Source: Caryophanales bacterium
GTDB taxonomy: Bacteria; Bacillota_I; Bacilli_A; RF39; UBA660
Length of the DNA: 33,477 nucleotides
Direction of reading: 5' to 3'
NCBI GenBank assembly: GCA_016291895.1
Contig: JAEEZO010000032.1
Coordinates: 1-33,477 of the forward strand
Shown: piece by piece, positions 18,081 through 25,480 of the stretch
Numbering within the stretch: the stretch's first letter is position 1
How the letters are laid out: the number at the start of each line of letters is the position of its first letter
Notes under the pieces: model-generated
Databases searched by the model: none
What the model saw: only the letters and a program-made list of their open reading frames with translations
What the model was told of the DNA's origin: nothing
Position numbers and translations under genes: made by a program

Positions 18081-20399
18081 TTAATCATCAGGGAAAGATA
18101 GTGACGCAGTGACCTCCTCTCCACTTGTTAATTTTATTTTAAGAGAAGTCAAATTTTTTATTTCATTGTATGGAACAACAAAATCTCCATCACCTTGAAT
18201 CCAAATATCAACACCGTTAGGTTTGTCAATTTCACGAACCTGACTAGTAGTTAATACTGTTGAATTTCTTTTGATTGTTAATTTTCTCTGCATGTTAACA
18301 GCACTTGATCCACCTTGAATCTTATTCGCTATTATAGAATAATTAACAATTTCTTCCCAATGAGCATATATTGTTGTATCTCCGCTTATTGTTGTAGATG
18401 AGCTAACTTTTGTTCCACCACTTGCAGCAGTATACCAACCATCAAATTTATAACCACTTCTTGTTGGTGTTGGAAGAGTTCCATATTGAGCACCGTTATT
18501 TAAGTCCTTATATCCTGGATTAACACTTCCACCATTAGCATTATACGTTAATCTATATGTTGTCGTTACAGTAACAGTACATGTTGCCTTTTTGCCATTA
18601 TTACTTGTTGCTGTAATTGTAGCTGTTCCAAGTTTTCTTTGAGCAGTTACTTTTCCGTTCGAATCAACTGTAGCAACAGTATTGTCACTACTTGTCCAAG
18701 TAAGTTTTTTATCTCCAGCATTTTCAGGTTTAACTGTTGCTGTTAATGTACCTGTTTCACCGAACTTAAGAGTTAATGTTGTCTTATTTAAAGAAACACT
18801 ATCTACAGGTACTGCTTCAATAGTAACGGTACATGTTGCCTTTTTGCCATTATTACTTGTTGCTGTAATTGTAGCTGTTCCTACACTTTTAGCAGTAACT
18901 TTACCATTTTCAACCGTTGCAGCATTAGAACTACTAGACCATGTAATTGTCTTATTTGATGCATCTGTTGGATTAAATGTAACTCTTAGAGTATCACTAG
19001 ATCCAACTCTTAAAGTCATTGTAGTTTTATTTAAACTAATACTTTGTACGGCTACCGGATTCTTGGTCCAATGTGCATAAATTGTTGTATTTCCATTTAT
19101 CGTTGTTCCAGAATTAACAGCAGTACCACCATTAGCTGATGTATACCATCCAATAAATGTATATCCTGTATATGTAGGAGTTGGAAGATTTCCGTATTTA
19201 TCAAGTTTCTTCAACTCTTTGCTTGTTGGTGTTACTGTTCCACCATTAGCATTATAAGTTAATGTATAATATACTTCTTTTTCGTAATAAGCTTTTAAAG
19301 TAATATCTTTTGTTACTACTTTATTGAAATCATATTTTTTATTATCAAGTCTCCATTCAATAAAAATTGATTTATCTTTCTTAGGAGCAGCTGGTGCTGT
19401 TGCCTTTCCACCCTCTTGAACTTCTTGAGTTGTAACAGGTGTACCATTATCAGCATCAAATGTTACTTTATATACTTCTGCTTCTCTCCAAGTAGCTTTT
19501 AATTCAATATCTGCTTTTACTGCTAGATTGAAGTTATAAACTGTACCATTTAATTCCCAATCAACGAAAACAAATCCTTTTTTAGTTGGATTAGCAGGTT
19601 TTGTAGCCTTATCACCATCCATAACTGTTTGCGTTGGAGGAACAGGTGTTCCACTATCAGTATTAAATGTTACTTTAAATCTTTTTACATTTGGATCTTC
19701 TTTCCAATGTGCTACTAATTTCATGCTACGTTTTACTGTTGCATCGAAATCGTATTTAGCATTGTTATAATACCATCCATCAAAGATATAACCTTTTTTC
19801 GTTGGTGCTTTAGGTTCTTTTGCTTTTTCTCCTACACCAACTTTTTGACTATCTATCTTATTTCCACCATCAGAATCGAATGTAATTGTATAAGATGATG
19901 TTTGAACATATTTACCAGTTAACTTAACATCTTTTGTAAGTGGTGTTGAGAAATCATATTCTTCATCACCTACATACCATCTTATTTCGTATCCTTCGCG
20001 ATCTTCAAATTTAAGATAGCCTGTAACATCTTCATCTAGTTTTTCTAATTCAAAAGTTTCTTCCTTACCTTCAAGTTCAAATGTTACTTTATATTTCTTA
20101 ATTGCCTCTTTCCAAGTTGCTTTTAAAGTAAGGTCTTCTGTTACTTTTTCATTAAAATCATATCTAACGCCATCGTTTTCCCATAAAACAAATTCATATC
20201 CGTCTTTTGTAGGATCTTTTGGCTTTTTAGCTTTTTCTCCTGATTTAACTTTTTGTGTTGAAACTTTACTACCACCAGCTGAGTCAAACTTAACTTCATA
20301 AGTATCACCTTGACCTAGTAATAGTATTGCCAATACAAGAAGAAGTAATAATCCAACTATCGCCCCGACAATTTTCTTTGTATTTGATTTTTCTTCCAT
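18081..20399 (-). CDS. Membrane-anchored surface protein with InlB-B (Listeria-Bacteroides) and Big_2 repeats
   Basis: 772 residues. A helix at ~10-29 anchors the N-terminus. Repeats follow in this order: five InlB-B/Flg_new-type units, the second degenerate, from ~33 to ~380 (each Y-x-[VI]-x-F-[DN]...G...GY-x-F...W...L-x-A-x-W); a sixth starting YTLTYNANGG and ending TTIYAHW; two Big_2 domains (SLNKTT-x-TL, GTATITATSNNGKKATC); and a seventh InlB-B unit starting YRLTYNANGG. A C-terminal ~85-residue domain is shared with the 111-aa neighbour. No sorting motif is present. An in-frame TAG two codons upstream fixes the start at 20399, but no ribosome site sits next to it; a strong AGAGGAGG lies ~50 nt upstream instead. 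It is the first gene of the operon with the 111-aa and giant proteins and is divergent from sortase B. These repeats are typical of bacterial surface stalks and adhesins. Confidence 0.87.
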   Translation of the reverse strand: MEEKSNTKKIVGAIVGLLLLLVLAILLLGQGDTYEVKFDSAGGSKVSTQKVKSGEKAKKPKDPTKDGYEFVLWENDGVRYDFNEKVTEDLTLKATWKEAIKKYKVTFELEGKEETFELEKLDEDVTGYLKFEDREGYEIRWYVGDEEYDFSTPLTKDVKLTGKYVQTSSYTITFDSDGGNKIDSQKVGVGEKAKEPKAPTKKGYIFDGWYYNNAKYDFDATVKRSMKLVAHWKEDPNVKRFKVTFNTDSGTPVPPTQTVMDGDKATKPANPTKKGFVFVDWELNGTVYNFNLAVKADIELKATWREAEVYKVTFDADNGTPVTTQEVQEGGKATAPAAPKKDKSIFIEWRLDNKKYDFNKVVTKDITLKAYYEKEVYYTLTYNANGGTVTPTSKELKKLDKYGNLPTPTYTGYTFIGWYTSANGGTAVNSGTTINGNTTIYAHWTKNPVAVQSISLNKTTMTLRVGSSDTLRVTFNPTDASNKTITWSSSSNAATVENGKVTAKSVGTATITATSNNGKKATCTVTIEAVPVDSVSLNKTTLTLKFGETGTLTATVKPENAGDKKLTWTSSDNTVATVDSNGKVTAQRKLGTATITATSNNGKKATCTVTVTTTYRLTYNANGGSVNPGYKDLNNGAQYGTLPTPTRSGYKFDGWYTAASGGTKVSSSTTISGDTTIYAHWEEIVNYSIIANKIQGGSSAVNMQRKLTIKRNSTVLTTSQVREIDKPNGVDIWIQGDGDFVVPYNEIKNLTSLKIKLTSGEEVTASLSFPDD

Positions 20400-20515
20400 T
20401 TTCTACAATTTATATCGTAAGTCTTCAATTTGTCGACTTCCGCTATCCTCCTCTATAATAATTCTATAATATTTGGATGCATATTTCAAGAACAAAATTC
20501 AAATATAATTAATTA

Positions 20516-20544
20516 TTGAAGATTAATTTTTTTTGTAATAGAAT
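20516..20544 (+). promoter_or_regulatory. Promoter of the sortase B gene
   Basis: TTGAAG (20516-20521), a 17-nt spacer and TAGAAT (20539-20544), 21 nt before the start codon. It lies in the 166-nt region shared with the divergent surface operon. Confidence 0.6.
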
Positions 20545-20565
20545 ATACTTATGTAGAGAGAGAAT

Positions 20566-21423
20566 ATGAAGAAAAAAAATAATAAAAATATATCGAAAAA
20601 TATTATAAATATTATTATTATCTTAATGGCATCTACTAGTTTAGTAGTTATGGCAATTTCTATTGAAAACATTTATAAATGGAAAATTGATAATGATAAA
20701 ACAAAAAAACAAGTATCAGAACTTCAAGAGAAAACAGAAATAAAGGAAGAGGTTGTTGATAACAACTCCGAAAATGTTGAAGTTATTGAACAACAAGAAG
20801 AAGTTCCTAAATCAAATCCATATTGGGATTATATTTATATGCCAATGATGGATGTTGATTTTAAAGAATTAAAACAATCTAATAAAGATACTGTTGGTTG
20901 GATTAAAATGGATGGAACTTACATTAATTATCCATTCGTACAAAGTAAAGATAATAAATACTATTTAACAAGAAGTTATAATAAAACATATAATACAGGT
21001 GGTTGGATCTTCTTAGATTATCGTAATAAGATAAATAAACTATCAAGAAACAATATAATATATGGTCATGATCGTAAAGATGATTCTATGTTTGGAAGTT
21101 TAGCTAATGTCTTTACTAAGAAATGGCAAAATAATAAAGAATATCATGTAATTAAAATAAGTACCGAAAAAGAAAATACATTATGGCAAATATTTAGTGT
21201 ATATCACCTACCAGCAACAAACGATTACATAAAAGTTAATTTCTCAGATGATCGTGATTTCCAAAACTTTTTAAATATGATCAGTAAAAGAACAATGTAT
21301 GATTTTGGAACAACAGTTAATGTTAACGATAAAATACTTACATTATCAACATGTTATGGTAGTTCTGCTAAAGAAAGAGCTGTTGTTCATGCAAAACTTA
21401 TCAAAATTGAAACTAAACAATAA
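20566..21423 (+). CDS. srtB: Class B sortase
   Basis: 285 residues, with a basic start, a membrane helix at ~11-33, a Glu-rich linker at ~55-80 and a sortase domain at ~90-285. All three active-site residues are visible: H168 in IIYGHDRKDDSMFG, C263 in TLSTC and R271 in KERAVV. The GH-x-x-K-x-x-SMF pattern and the long helix after it point to class B. Sortases join surface proteins with a C-terminal sorting signal to the cell wall or to pilins. The gene is divergent from the InlB-B/giant operon, yet none of those three proteins has a visible sorting signal. The Cna_B protein at the left edge might be a substrate, but its C-terminus is outside the window. The weak AGAGAGA ribosome site is 5 nt upstream of the ATG. 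Confidence 0.92.
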   Translation: MKKKNNKNISKNIINIIIILMASTSLVVMAISIENIYKWKIDNDKTKKQVSELQEKTEIKEEVVDNNSENVEVIEQQEEVPKSNPYWDYIYMPMMDVDFKELKQSNKDTVGWIKMDGTYINYPFVQSKDNKYYLTRSYNKTYNTGGWIFLDYRNKINKLSRNNIIYGHDRKDDSMFGSLANVFTKKWQNNKEYHVIKISTEKENTLWQIFSVYHLPATNDYIKVNFSDDRDFQNFLNMISKRTMYDFGTTVNVNDKILTLSTCYGSSAKERAVVHAKLIKIETKQ

Positions 21424-21448
21424 AAAAAGATGGTTACCCATCTTTTTT
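21422..21448. terminator. Bidirectional Rho-independent terminator between srtB and the rdgB-like gene
   Basis: Eleven-base stem AAAAAAGATGG/CCATCTTTTTT (21423-21433 with 21438-21448), with T-rich ends on both strands. It overlaps the stop codons of both convergent genes. Confidence 0.88.
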
Positions 21449-22028
21449 ATTTATCTAATTTATTTTCTTTATACCATTTAGCAAAATCATCAATAGCGCA
21501 TCCCCAGTATGAAGCTTCTCTTTCATAATCAATATCTCTTAGTTCACTTAAAGTTTTCGTCTCGCCATCAGGAATAAAGAATTTATCATGCCATCTTCCT
21601 CTTTCACCTTTGGCTTTACGTGAAATTGTACCAGTTCCTCCACCAGTAAAGATAACAGGATTACTACCTGGTTCACAATATGCAAAACAATGTTCGATTC
21701 TTGCTTTTCTATTTTTTTCACCTTTTAACATTTCTAAAAACTTATCAACACCAATTTGTTTATCAAAATAAGCATTATAAGGACCAGGTAATCCCCCCAA
21801 TGCATCAAGATATAATCCTGTATCTGATTTTAAAACCGGATAACCTAACTTATCAGCTGCATACTTAGCACTAAATCCTGCTACTTCTCCACAAGTCTTT
21901 GCTTGAATTTCTAAGATTTCAAAATCAGGATTAACTATTTCTAAATCAAATCCATATTTTTTACCAAAGAATTCATTAGCTTCTTCTACTTTATGCGGAT
22001 TTGTCGTTAAATAAATTAGTTTTTTCAT
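21447..22028 (-). CDS. rdgB: Non-canonical purine NTP pyrophosphatase (RdgB/HAM1 family)
   Basis: 193 residues of the ITPase/HAM1 fold. Recognisable parts are the substrate-binding start (residues ~5-16, TTNPHKVEEANEFF), the SDTGLYLDALGGLPGPYNAYF region (written here in part: SDTGL, GLPGPYNAYF) and a central FTGGGTG. The enzyme hydrolyses dITP, XTP and related damaged nucleotides to monophosphates, which keeps them out of DNA. The C-terminal third is divergent: the usual FGYDPIF and SHR motifs are replaced by WHDKFFIPDG and YEREASYWG, so substrate range may differ. AAGGGAG lies 6 nt before the ATG. It is the last gene of an operon with the YgjP-like gene and folD (11-nt gap). Confidence 0.85.
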   Translation of the reverse strand: MKKLIYLTTNPHKVEEANEFFGKKYGFDLEIVNPDFEILEIQAKTCGEVAGFSAKYAADKLGYPVLKSDTGLYLDALGGLPGPYNAYFDKQIGVDKFLEMLKGEKNRKARIEHCFAYCEPGSNPVIFTGGGTGTISRKAKGERGRWHDKFFIPDGETKTLSELRDIDYEREASYWGCAIDDFAKWYKENKLDK

Positions 22029-22039
22029 AAATACTCCCT

Positions 22040-22873
22040 TTAATTATTATTCTTTAAATATGCATTATAAACATTATTCATTAACATAACAACAGTCATT
22101 GGACCAACACCACCAGGTACTGGTGTAATTAATTTAACTTTATCTTTAACATCATCAAAGTTAACATCACCAATTAATTTATCATCTACTCTATTTATAC
22201 CAACATCAATAATAACACTACCTCTTTTTACCATATCACGTGTTACAAAATTAGGTTTACCTATAGCTACTACTAAAATATCAGCTTTTCTTGTTATCTT
22301 TTCTAAATCAACAGTCTTAGAATGACATAATGTAACAGTAGCATTTGCATTAATAAGTAAATTCATCATTGGTTTACCAACTAAAATACTACGACCAATT
22401 ACAACTGCTCTCTTGCCACACGGATCAATCTTATAAGCTTTTAATAATTCCATAATCCCTGCTGGTGTACAACTTGTTAAACATTCTTCATTATTAAGTA
22501 ATCTTCCAGCATTAAGATAAGTAAGACCATCAACGTCTTTAGAGACACAAATACTATTAACAATTCTTTTTTCATTCATGCCATTAGGAAGAGGTAATTG
22601 AACTATCATACCTGATACACTTTTATCATTATTTAATTTTTCAATTTCACATATTAAATCATCATCAGAAATACTATCATAATGCATGTGTTCATAAAGA
22701 AAACCAATATATTTAGCACATTTTTCTTTTTGACGAACATATACACGACTTGCTGGATTATCACCAACACTAATAACTATTAATTTAGGCTTTACTTTTA
22801 ATTTAGATACTTTCTTCTTTAATTCTTCTTTAATCTCTAAACTAACTTTTTTACCATCAATAATCTTACTCAT
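22040..22873 (-). CDS. folD: Bifunctional methylenetetrahydrofolate dehydrogenase / methenyltetrahydrofolate cyclohydrolase
   Basis: 277 residues, full length for FolD. It interconverts 5,10-methylene-THF and 10-formyl-THF with NADP, supplying one-carbon units for purines and formyl-methionine in the cytoplasm. Visible signatures are YVRQKEK (Y45, catalytic K49), GMIVQLPLP, DVDGL, SCTPAGIMELL, the dinucleotide-binding VIGRSILVGKP and PVPGGVGPMTVVMLM. It overlaps the upstream YgjP-like gene by 8 nt, so translation is coupled, and is followed by the rdgB-like gene. The operon combines nucleotide and one-carbon housekeeping functions. Confidence 0.97.
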   Translation of the reverse strand: MSKIIDGKKVSLEIKEELKKKVSKLKVKPKLIVISVGDNPASRVYVRQKEKCAKYIGFLYEHMHYDSISDDDLICEIEKLNNDKSVSGMIVQLPLPNGMNEKRIVNSICVSKDVDGLTYLNAGRLLNNEECLTSCTPAGIMELLKAYKIDPCGKRAVVIGRSILVGKPMMNLLINANATVTLCHSKTVDLEKITRKADILVVAIGKPNFVTRDMVKRGSVIIDVGINRVDDKLIGDVNFDDVKDKVKLITPVPGGVGPMTVVMLMNNVYNAYLKNNN

Positions 22874-23519
22874 TGTTTTTTAAATCCTTTCTTATTTCTT
22901 TAAAATCAGGCATGTTATCTTCTACAACTCTCCAAAAGTTTTTCGAGTGGTCATGATATATTAAATGACTTAATTCATGAATAATAACATAATCTAAATA
23001 CTTAATATCTTTTTTTATTAAATTATAATTTAAGGTTACTCTCTTGGTTCTATAATTACATACTCCCCATCTTGTTTTCATCTTACGAATCGTTAAACTT
23101 GGATATGGTATTTCATATTTAAAATTATTATATAAACGATCTAACTCTTCTTGAAAAATCTTTTTAGCTTCTTTGGAATACCATTTATCAATATCAAAGT
23201 TTTGATTCATAAAGACTTTATCTGTACCTAAAATTAAATCCTTATTATTTAGATATACAATATCATACTTTTTACCTAGAAAATAAAAGTTATCTTCCTC
23301 TTCTTGATGTTTAATAACTTTCTTTTCCATTTTGTTAATCATTCTTTGAACACTATTAATATTCTTATTAATAATTTTTATGACTTCTCTATCACTTGTT
23401 ATAACATTACAAGATACATAAATATTCATATCTTCTTTAACACTTATAGTTATATTCTTCTTATAAGGTTTATGAGTAATAATAACATTATATAATCGAT
23501 TATCTATATCTATCTTCAT
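22866..23519 (-). CDS. YgjP-like (DUF45/WLM) zinc metallopeptidase
   Basis: 217 residues. The metal site HELSHLIYHDH-x4-FW (H181, E182, H185, H191) and the preceding MKTRWG (148-153) and L-x-YN-L-I motifs are the hallmarks of the YgjP/SprT-like family. These are cytosolic predicted zinc peptidases; in E. coli the physiological role of YgjP is uncertain. It is the first gene of the operon with folD and the rdgB-like gene. The stretch between its start and the upstream terminator is only ~14 bp, so the promoter must overlap that terminator or transcription must read through from the 423-aa gene. No ribosome site is clear, but the start is consistent with family length. Confidence 0.88.
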   Translation of the reverse strand: MKIDIDNRLYNVIITHKPYKKNITISVKEDMNIYVSCNVITSDREVIKIINKNINSVQRMINKMEKKVIKHQEEEDNFYFLGKKYDIVYLNNKDLILGTDKVFMNQNFDIDKWYSKEAKKIFQEELDRLYNNFKYEIPYPSLTIRKMKTRWGVCNYRTKRVTLNYNLIKKDIKYLDYVIIHELSHLIYHDHSKNFWRVVEDNMPDFKEIRKDLKNNE

Positions 23520-23532
23520 AAAAAAATTATAT

Positions 23533-23563
23533 AAAAAAAAGAATACTATTACTAGTATTCTTT
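23533..23563 (-). terminator. Rho-independent terminator after the 423-aa membrane protein gene
   Basis: Eleven-base stem AAAGAATACTA/TAGTATTCTTT (23538-23548 with 23553-23563), loop TTAC, then a run of eight T on the minus strand. Confidence 0.88.
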
Positions 23564-23579
23564 ACTATATTTTGCAATA

Positions 23580-24851
23580 TTATTTAGTTCCACAAGAACT
23601 TAATTTATATGAGTATTCAGTTCTTTCACTACCAGCTACTTTAGTATAACCAGTAGGGATTTCACTTTCAAGAATATAATCTGTATAAACAGGTTCAGTA
23701 ACAACTATTTCAACAGTCTTTGTTCTACTACGATAAAGTGTTGTAGTTGTTCTTGATAATTCTTGATAATGATATGTAGTTGAACCACTATGGTAACCTG
23801 TCTTAAGATCAGTGTAAGTATAACCACCACCACAAACATAAACTAATTTGTTAGGTGTTTCTCTTTTTGGAGAACAACTTTTTCTTTCTTCTCCAGATAA
23901 ACTTACATATTCTGTAGCACTAATTGTACGAGAAGCTTGTCCTTTACGACATCTACCATCAGCTTTTTCATAACCAGATGGACAATATGTATAACTAGAA
24001 CCACCTGATGTTGATTTAGTTACATTACGTATTGTATCACTTTCATAAACGGGACTACTACTTGTTTTATCAACCCATGTATCAACACTATCAGTTTTAG
24101 TTTCAACTTCAAGAGTATCACTAGGTGTTACAGGAACTTCTGAATAATCACTCCATTCACCATAAACAACTTTTTCTTCTGTTTCTTGTTTCATTGCTTT
24201 AACAACAACTCTTGTTCTTTCAATTAAATTACTATTATAATTTCTTTCAGTTGTCCAAGCACTCCAATCACAAGTATATTTATCAGTATCATCATCTGGA
24301 TCATCTGGAGTAGGATCATCTGGTGTTGGAGTATCATTATTACCATTCATATATGTTTCACCATTACAATTTTCACATTTATAATCAGAAACACGATAAT
24401 AATATGATTTAGCAGTCTTTTCTTTACCACAATCAAGAGTGATTGTCATAATATAATCAATACCGTTATTTTCTAAAGTAATTAAACTATCATTTTTACA
24501 TACTGTACCATCAGTATTTTTAACTTCTTTAATTAAATTTCCATTAATTAAATGAGAAAGTGTAATTGATTGTTTTTCAGTACCAGGTTTGTTATTAATA
24601 AAGAAATATTGTTCACTTGCAAGTCTAACTTGAGTAACATTAGCATCATAATTACTTGGTACTTCTTTCTTTTTACCTAATTTAGAAATTAACCATATTA
24701 AAATAATAATACATAAAATAATAATTAAAACTTTAAAAATTATGTTTTTATTTTTTTCATAGAAGCTTTCTTCTTCTACGTATTCTCTTTCTTCCTCGTA
24801 ATCAGCATCTTCGTAATCATCACGAGTATCTATATCATTACTAGTATACAT
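23580..24851 (-). CDS. Single-pass membrane protein with Cys- and Trp-containing ectodomain
   Basis: Start moved to 24851. The frame is open back to 24920, but the extra codons cover a perfect promoter (TTGACA-N17-TATAAT), while AAGGGGG sits 9 nt before the ATG at 24851. The resulting 423-residue protein has a very acidic, Tyr-rich cytosolic N-terminus (~40 residues), a membrane helix at ~39-58, and an ectodomain. That contains CENCNG, a Pro/Asp linker (TPTPDDPTPDDPDDD), a CDWSAW and YGEWSDYS pair that faintly recalls thrombospondin type 1 repeats, and several paired Cys (CPSGYEKADGRC, SCSPKR, VYVCGGG). It ends in Thr/Tyr-rich strands. I do not recognise the family. It is probably a surface protein and is transcribed alone. 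Confidence 0.78.
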   Translation of the reverse strand: MYTSNDIDTRDDYEDADYEEEREYVEEESFYEKNKNIIFKVLIIILCIIILIWLISKLGKKKEVPSNYDANVTQVRLASEQYFFINNKPGTEKQSITLSHLINGNLIKEVKNTDGTVCKNDSLITLENNGIDYIMTITLDCGKEKTAKSYYYRVSDYKCENCNGETYMNGNNDTPTPDDPTPDDPDDDTDKYTCDWSAWTTERNYNSNLIERTRVVVKAMKQETEEKVVYGEWSDYSEVPVTPSDTLEVETKTDSVDTWVDKTSSSPVYESDTIRNVTKSTSGGSSYTYCPSGYEKADGRCRKGQASRTISATEYVSLSGEERKSCSPKRETPNKLVYVCGGGYTYTDLKTGYHSGSTTYHYQELSRTTTTLYRSRTKTVEIVVTEPVYTDYILESEIPTGYTKVAGSERTEYSYKLSSCGTK

Positions 24852-24878
24852 ATCTATATACCCCCTTAAACGTCTCAT

Positions 24879-24907
24879 ATTATACCACTTATGCCTTTTT
24901 TTGTCAA
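24879..24907 (-). promoter_or_regulatory. Consensus promoter of the 423-aa membrane protein gene
   Basis: TTGACA (24902-24907), a 17-nt spacer and TATAAT (24879-24884), with TGG just before the -10. The -35 box starts directly where the T-run of the upstream RNA terminator ends. Confidence 0.88.
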
Positions 24908-24956
24908 ATAAAAAAGCCATAAATCAACTATTTACAACTAATAGTTCATCTATGCC
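24908..24956 (-). terminator. Terminator of the unassigned RNA
   Basis: Long imperfect stem of about 17 pairs (24940-24956 with 24916-24932) followed on the minus strand by TTTTTTATTT. Confidence 0.88.
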
Positions 24957-25232
24957 TTAGGGTAAAATGCATGGTCTACTATAAATTAATTTTACGGCTT
25001 GAGGTCGAGTTGAATTTCTCTAAATCCTACCTTAGGTTACCCACCGGCGATTTCTCTTTAAAAGATTTAATCAAAGGTTACCCTTCTTGACCACTCGATC
25101 ACCACTTAGTCCGCACCACAATCCTTATAGTAAGAACATCCTAGAGGTTTTCCCAAACAAACTTAAGATATTTTTATTCGCTTTTGCAATGTCTTTTTCA
25201 AATTAATACAACCTAATTAATATCCCAAGAGA

Positions 25233-25319
25233 TCACTCACGACATGTGATATAGTATATTAACGCGATAAAAGGATACAAATATATGCCATTATATCTTT
25301 TCCTTAAATCTAAAATCAT
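25233..25319 (-). CDS. Possible 28-aa hydrophobic peptide inside the RNA gene
   Basis: An ATG at 25319 is preceded by AGAGGGGTGA with 5 nt spacing, as good as the ribosome sites of the real genes around it. The frame reads 28 codons to TGA: a short basic start (LRKRYNG) and a hydrophobic stretch (IYLYPFIALIYYI) ending in TCRE. It could be a membrane micropeptide, a type I toxin-like peptide or a leader ORF. It may equally be a chance ORF in a structured RNA. Confidence 0.35.
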   Translation of the reverse strand: MILDLRKRYNGIYLYPFIALIYYITCRE

Positions 25320-25440
25320 ATATTCACCCCTCTTTGGGCAAAAGAAGCAAATATACAAAGTGTTTTACACACAATTAATGGATTTTTAGCCCCATCTTCC
25401 AATATCTTGTTTGACTAGAATAATGCACCATACGTATGTA

Positions 25441-25469
25441 ATTATATCAAAAAAAGACGTAAAAGTCAA
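25441..25469 (-). promoter_or_regulatory. Promoter of the unassigned RNA, inside the frr terminator
   Basis: TTGACT (25464-25469), a 17-nt spacer and TATAAT (25441-25446). The -35 lies in the loop of the frr terminator hairpin and the spacer covers its 3' stem and T-run. Predicted start of transcription is near 25434. Confidence 0.82.
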
Positions 25470-25480
25470 ATTCACGTCTT
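25448..25480 (-). terminator. Rho-independent terminator after frr
   Basis: Seven-base stem AAGACGT/ACGTCTT (25474-25480 with 25454-25460) followed by seven T on the minus strand, immediately after the frr stop codon. Confidence 0.85.

Larger units (their letters stand above)
24908..25434 (-). ncRNA. Unassigned structured RNA gene, about 530 nt
   Basis: The 629-nt stretch between the frr stop and the next gene start has no long ORF but a complete transcription unit: a consensus promoter (TTGACT-N17-TATAAT at 25441-25469) and a strong terminator at 24908-24956. Base composition of the 3' half (25140-24950) is richer in G and C than the surroundings. There are two GNRA-type GTAA loops in GG-GTAA-CC contexts (25085-25065 and 25042-25030), a possible long-range helix TCGAGT/ACTCGA (near 25100 and 25010), and small hairpins such as GTGT-GTAAA-ACAC (near 25370) and TCAC-ATGTC-GTGA (near 25245). 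I found no hallmark sequences of tmRNA, RNase P, SRP RNA, T-box leaders or group I/II introns. Its size and isolation recall large bacterial RNA classes such as ROOL or OLE, but I cannot assign one. Confidence 0.6.

Noticed and set aside
24852..24920. N-terminal extension of the 423-aa protein to 24920
   Set aside because: It would translate through a perfect -35/-10 promoter, and the ATG at 24851 has the ribosome site.
25020..25050. A CCTAAGGTAG stretch in the unassigned RNA that resembles a conserved segment of 23S rRNA
   Set aside because: The match is about 10 bases with only loose similarity around it; no other rRNA segments are present.
24908..25434. tmRNA, RNase P RNA, SRP RNA, T-box or intron as identity of the RNA gene
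   Set aside because: No tRNA-like ends, no GAGGAAAGUC-type P4 sequence, no SRP tetraloop domain, no T-box GGNACCGCG and no intron domain V were found on reading the minus strand.
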